Origin: QNES01 sp023143415
GTDB lineage: Bacteria > Pseudomonadota > Gammaproteobacteria > Beggiatoales > Beggiatoaceae
DNA length: 8,286 nucleotides
Assembly: GCA_030632725.1 (NCBI GenBank)
Contig: DAOVUF010000220.1
Coordinates: 1-8,286, forward strand
Direction of reading: 5' to 3'
In this document: piece by piece, positions 5,699 to 8,286 of the stretch
How the letters are laid out: each line of letters opens with the position of its first letter
Position numbering within the stretch: position 1 is the stretch's first letter
Notes under the pieces: generated by a model
What the model was told of the DNA's origin: nothing
Databases searched by the model: none
What the model saw: the letters and a program-made list of their open reading frames with translations, nothing else
Translations under genes and position numbers: made by a program

Positions 5699-6283
5699 CC
5701 TCGTTGGCTCAAGGTAGAAGCGAAGTTAATTGAACCTTTACTCCGTGAATATTGGAATGGATTAAAAAAAACGCCCCTTATTTTGCAAAAATGCGACGCT
5801 AAACGACAAGCGATTGCTGAAAGTCTCATCAAATTTCTTTATGATCAGCTCGACGGAGAATTGAACAAAATAGCTATTCAGCGCGATCAATATACTGATT
5901 TTAATAAGCGTTATGATAAAGCATTTAAATCTGAAGAAAAAGAAAAGCTGATTATCGACTTTGCACAAACACTCGGTGCAAAAAAGCAGCAATTGCAGGG
6001 AGATAAAAAAGCGTTTTCACGTTGGTTTGGAGAAGATGCCATGATTGAGCGTTACCAACGAAGACAGTCGATGAGTGAACGCAAATTAGCCTTTTGTCTT
6101 CAACGGATCAACGTATTGGTGAGTATCGTTTTGAGTGAAATGGACATCGATCTGTGGCTACGTCTTGATTTGGAAAACAGAGTTGAACCTTTGTTTCACT
6201 ATAAAAGGGATAGCCGAACGCGCCTTGAAGTTTTTCGTTGTTTAGCCACGGCTTTAAAGAAATTACCCCTGCAAATTCAATAA
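5648..6283 (+). pseudogene. N-terminal segment of the broken helical-repeat gene
   Basis: This is the longest intact part before the first stop, 211 codons from GTG. It begins NKTYKITRALLEEGIHPRWL and is strongly helical and charged. The sequence around 105-135 (KSEEKEKLIIDFAQTLG and onward) could form a coiled coil. A clear hydrophobic-acidic segment, LSEMDIDLWLRLDLENRV, lies near 162-179. No signal peptide, membrane helix or catalytic motif is apparent. The start is uncertain: no Shine-Dalgarno precedes GTG, and the first 51 nt overlap the divergent nuclease frame. If expressed alone it would make a truncated protein. Confidence 0.55.
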
Positions 6284-6688
6284 GATAGCGTTACACCCAG
6301 TACGTTGCAATTTATTTATCGAGCCTGTGTGGATAATGAAGAAGATATCTGGATTCAGTGCGAGGCGATTAAGTTAGTGGAAAATTTTTCACCAGAAATC
6401 TTACAAGCCGTTTTGAAAAAACGCTTTGAAACGCCAGGCAAAGGTGATGATTTATTTGTACGCAAACAGGCGGTGCAAATATTGGGTCAAAATTTTCAAC
6501 GCTTACCTTAATTACTTGATTTAATTCAACTGGTTATCATGGATAGCAGCCCTTTTGTTCGTCAAGATTTACCCAAAGCCTTGGCAACGGCACCTGTTGT
6601 TCAGGTGGAAACGCATTTGCGCAAATTGCTGTCAGATAAAGTTGCCCAAGTGAGGGCTGCTGTATTGTTGGAAATTCCGATCAGCATT
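6284..6688 (+). pseudogene. Middle segment between first stop and frameshift
   Basis: The same frame as the N-terminal segment continues for 135 codons, interrupted only by the TAA at 6509-6511. It reads TLQFIYRACVDNEEDIWIQC, then a long helix pair ending GQNFQRLP, the stop, then LLDLIQLVIMD and SPFVRQDLPKALA. The repeats VRQ..LPKALA and VAQVRAAVLL are spaced like HEAT repeats. It has no plausible ribosome site of its own, so it is a remnant rather than a separate gene. Confidence 0.6.
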
Positions 6689-6690
6689 TT

Positions 6691-7794
6691 TTGATTGGCA
6701 CCAATTTAACGGGATTATTGGGTTACATCCGCGAAGCATGGAAAAGTTATGCCGTTCAACAAACATTATGGGCTGAAATTTGTCCTCATTCCACAGGGGA
6801 AGATGAAAATTCTTCTTGGGAAGAGAATCAAAAGCATAAGCCAATCGCCCGTTTAGAAGCGGCAGCGCGTACTTTTCGTATTCCAATCACTCAAGCGTTT
6901 ATACAAGCACGATTGCGTATTATGCTTAACAGTCAATGCGAGCGGGTTGATATTGAGGAATTATTAAGTTTGTGGCAACAGCCTGATCAATTACAGGAGA
7001 TTTTATCGAAAAGTAAAGATAAAAAACTTAATCAGGCTATTATTCAGCGTCTTAAACAAGATGTGAAAAATTATGAAGCATATCATGGACTTGCTGAAAT
7101 AATTAACCGTGCAACAGGTCAGCAGACAGAATTAGAAACCGCTTTTCGTCAGTTGTTGTGGCAATGGTTTGAGAATAAATTCGTCGTTATTCACGATCCC
7201 CATACGCCCGGCGATCAAATTATCAAACAGATTTGTACCCAAACTCCGCCGGGATTTCATAACCGCATTATGGGGATGCAAAACATCAAAGGGACATGGC
7301 TTGATTTTGTCTATCGGTGGCAGGCTTATGAAACCTGTTACCGGGCGGCGATAAAGTTAAAAAATAGTCAGTTACGCATTGCAGAAGAAGGATTAAATAC
7401 ACTGGTTTCTTTCAAAGAATATGGTCCTTTGACTGAAGAATTTTTACCTCAAATCATCAAGGAAATCAGAGAAACTCCAATAGGGCAACTGGCTCATTTT
7501 CAAACTATTTTTACGTCAATACTTTCCAATTTGCGAAGTTCTAAGATTGATGCAAAGACGACATTAGGGGATGAGGAGGATAAGAATCACTTTTTTCAGA
7601 CAGTCGTTGAATTTATTGAAAGTATTTTAGATGGTTTTGATGGAAGGAAACGCCGTCAAGTAGCTAATCAGATTTACAAAGATATGATTACAGAACGCAT
7701 TGGACATCAAACTGCTGCCTTAGAATTACAAAAGCTCAATAAGCGACAGAAAGGGGGTTGGCTTATGGAGAAAATTCAGAAGAAGTACCAGTAA
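6691..7794 (+). pseudogene. C-terminal segment of the broken helical-repeat gene
   Basis: This is a 367-codon open frame after a one-base shift. The nominal TTG start at 6691 is arbitrary, because the frame stays open upstream into DQHFLIGTNL (from 6679). Recognisable pieces are GLLGYIREAWKSYAVQQTLW, an Arg-rich helical stretch (RLEAAARTFRIP), several further helices, and a basic C-terminus ending GGWLMEKIQKKYQ. It has no known domain that I can name. Ends in TAA at 7792-7794, 106 nt from the convergent repeat-protein gene. Confidence 0.6.
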
Positions 7795-7812
7795 ATGTAG
7801 GTAGAGTGTATG

Positions 7813-7879
7813 TCTCGTTCCCTTCGAGGCGAACGTTTAAAGAAAAAACGTTCGCCTCGAACTCTATTTGGGAACGAGA
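7813..7879. repeat. Two-part stem-loop repeat, copy C
   Basis: The outer stem TCTCGTTCCC (7813-7822) pairs perfectly with GGGAACGAGA (7870-7879). The inner stem of 16 bp pairs 7823-7838 (TTCGAGGC then GAACGTTT) with 7846-7861. The 7-nt loop is AAAGAAA, and the one-sided bulge on the right is CTCTATTT (7862-7869). It is copy A in the opposite orientation, with GAACG/CGTTC replacing TAAAG/CTTTA. It fills most of the 106-bp gap between two convergent genes and could terminate both transcripts, though no T-tract adjoins it. Confidence 0.88.
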
Positions 7880-7900
7880 GAAGTTCCTTAATTTATCAAA

Positions 7901-8218
7901 TTAATGTTCCTGCTTTTTAAGCTGGTTGAGGTAGTCTTCAATTTCCGCCGGCTTTATACAGGCTAACAGTTCAGACGGTTTTAATCCCACTAACCGTTCA
8001 GACGGCTTTATATCGGCTAACAGTTCAGACGGTTTTAATCCTACTAACCGTTCAGACGGTTTTAATCCCACTAACCGTTCAGACGGTTTTAATCCCACTA
8101 ACCGTTCAGATGGTGTGAGTCCCGCTAACCGTTCAGAGAGCGTGAGTCCTGCTAACCAGAATTCTCCTAAATCTCTCCCAAATTCAGTAACTTCTTCAGG
8201 GGTAAAATTCATCTTCAT
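7901..8218 (-). CDS. Small protein of nine-residue LVGLKPSER repeats, possibly partial
   Basis: The 105-residue protein has eight contiguous nine-residue repeats (22-93, consensus LVGLKPSER), a short N-terminal part (MKMNFTPEEVTEFGRDLGEF) and a tail, IEDYLNQLKKQEH. Each repeat is likely a short helix ending at the Pro-Ser-Glu cap. No signal peptide or membrane segment is seen. I recall similar GLxPEE repeats ending in a YLKKL-like helix at the C-termini of some Rpn-type nuclease proteins, so this may be a detached tail of that kind; function unknown. The ATG at 8218 has excellent AAGGAG sites at 8227-8232 and 8233-8238. However, the same frame stays open to the window edge (CLIGGLKKIWSIFSKGEGES before M1), so a longer gene entering from the right cannot be excluded. 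Confidence 0.7.
   Translation of the reverse strand: MKMNFTPEEVTEFGRDLGEFWLAGLTLSERLAGLTPSERLVGLKPSERLVGLKPSERLVGLKPSELLADIKPSERLVGLKPSELLACIKPAEIEDYLNQLKKQEH
7940..8155 (-). repeat. Eight 27-bp tandem coding repeats
   Basis: 216 bp equals exactly eight 27-bp units encoding the nine-residue repeats. Central units are nearly identical at the DNA level (recurring CGTTCAGACGGTTTTAATCC on the plus strand), which means recent duplication. The four units nearest the C-terminus alternate in type (LVGLKPSEL, LADIKPSER, LVGLKPSEL, LACIKPAEI), consistent with a 54-bp duplication on top of the 27-bp one. Confidence 0.9.
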
Positions 8219-8226
8219 TTTGCTTT

Positions 8227-8238
8227 CTCCTTCTCCTT
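8227..8238 (-). promoter_or_regulatory. Double Shine-Dalgarno before the nine-residue-repeat gene
   Basis: On the minus strand two AAGGAG motifs lie back to back, the nearer one 8 nt from the ATG at 8218. This is the best ribosome site in the window and favours M1 over the second in-frame ATG two codons later. Confidence 0.65.
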
Positions 8239-8286
8239 TTGAAAAAATCGACCAAATTTTCTTTAAACCACCGATAAGGCATTTTA

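Larger units (their letters stand above)
5648..7794 (+). pseudogene. Degraded helical (HEAT-like) repeat protein gene
   Basis: Three successive open segments read as one protein of about 715 codons. Segments 5648-6283 and 6305-6511 share a frame and are separated by TAA at 6281-6283; sensible protein continues straight across it (KKLPLQIQ, stop, DSVTPSTLQFIYRACVD). A second TAA at 6509-6511 is likewise followed by in-frame helical-repeat sequence (LLDLIQLVIMDSSPFVRQ). Near 6678-6692 the frame shifts by one base into 6691-7794. Both stops would be restored by TAA to CAA. The alternating amphipathic helices and phrases such as SPFVRQDLPKALA and KVAQVRAAVLL look like HEAT/ARM repeats, which usually bind proteins. 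I do not recognise the family or its role. Stop-codon reassignment is unlikely because trkA itself ends in TAA. Sequencing error is an alternative. The first codon is GTG at 5648, directly after a TAA. Confidence 0.75.

Noticed and set aside
6281..6511. TAA recoding (stop-codon reassignment)
   Set aside because: trkA and the C-terminal segment of the same gene end at TAA in the expected place, so TAA works as a stop here.
6680..6694. Programmed frameshift at the T6 run ending in TGA
   Set aside because: The heptamer does not fit a good -1 slippery site, and two further stop codons upstream already break the gene, so decay or sequencing error is simpler.
8196..8282. Small minus-strand frame MPYRWFKENLVDFF... 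overlapping the start of the repeat gene
   Set aside because: It has only 28 codons and runs through the double Shine-Dalgarno, which accounts for its Arg run. It could be the tail of a gene cut by the window edge, but nothing supports it.

Overview
The window looks like an AT-rich gammaproteobacterial chromosome segment. RecJ and TrkA are both of the full-length gammaproteobacterial type. The intergenic repeats, pentapeptide protein, Rpn-type nuclease and decaying helical-repeat gene resemble what I remember of large sulfur-oxidising Thiotrichales (Beggiatoa, Thioploca, Thiomargarita). That placement is inference from gene style, not proven by the sequence. There are no rRNA or tRNA genes, no CRISPR array and no complete insertion sequence.

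Layout from left to right: 1-352 is a gene-free leader with tandem 29-bp repeats and two stem-loops. 353-2119 (+) is recJ, a single-strand DNA 5'-3' exonuclease. 2146-2706 (-) encodes a pentapeptide-repeat protein with 31 uninterrupted pentads, convergent with recJ. 2707-2951 is a divergent spacer holding a 111-bp MITE-like element that ends 15 nt before trkA. 2952-4328 (+) is trkA, the NAD-binding regulatory subunit of Trk K+ uptake. 4329-4777 is a 449-bp gene-free mosaic of palindromic repeats, including a 154-bp element with 19-bp perfect terminal inverted repeats and a long stem-loop nested inside. 4778-5698 (-) encodes an Rpn/PD-(D/E)XK nuclease-transposase family protein with an LKEG repeat tail. 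5648-7794 (+) is a large degraded gene, about 715 codons, for a helical (HEAT-like) repeat protein, broken by two in-frame TAA codons and one frameshift. 7795-7900 holds another long stem-loop. 7901-8218 (-) encodes a small protein made almost entirely of a nine-residue repeat; its frame stays open to the window edge.

The intact genes do not form an operon. RecJ and TrkA are housekeeping proteins without their familiar E. coli neighbours. The rest is accessory DNA: repeat-rich proteins, a selfish-type nuclease, a pseudogene and dispersed palindromes.

The strongest unexplained signal is a family of two-part stem-loops at 4439-4503, 4633-4697 and 7813-7879, with a probable divergent relative at 251-300. 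They share a core and layout, and differ by base-pair-preserving changes in both the inner and outer helix. That implies selection on, or propagation through, the folded form. I did not find evidence for a complete new defence or metabolic system.
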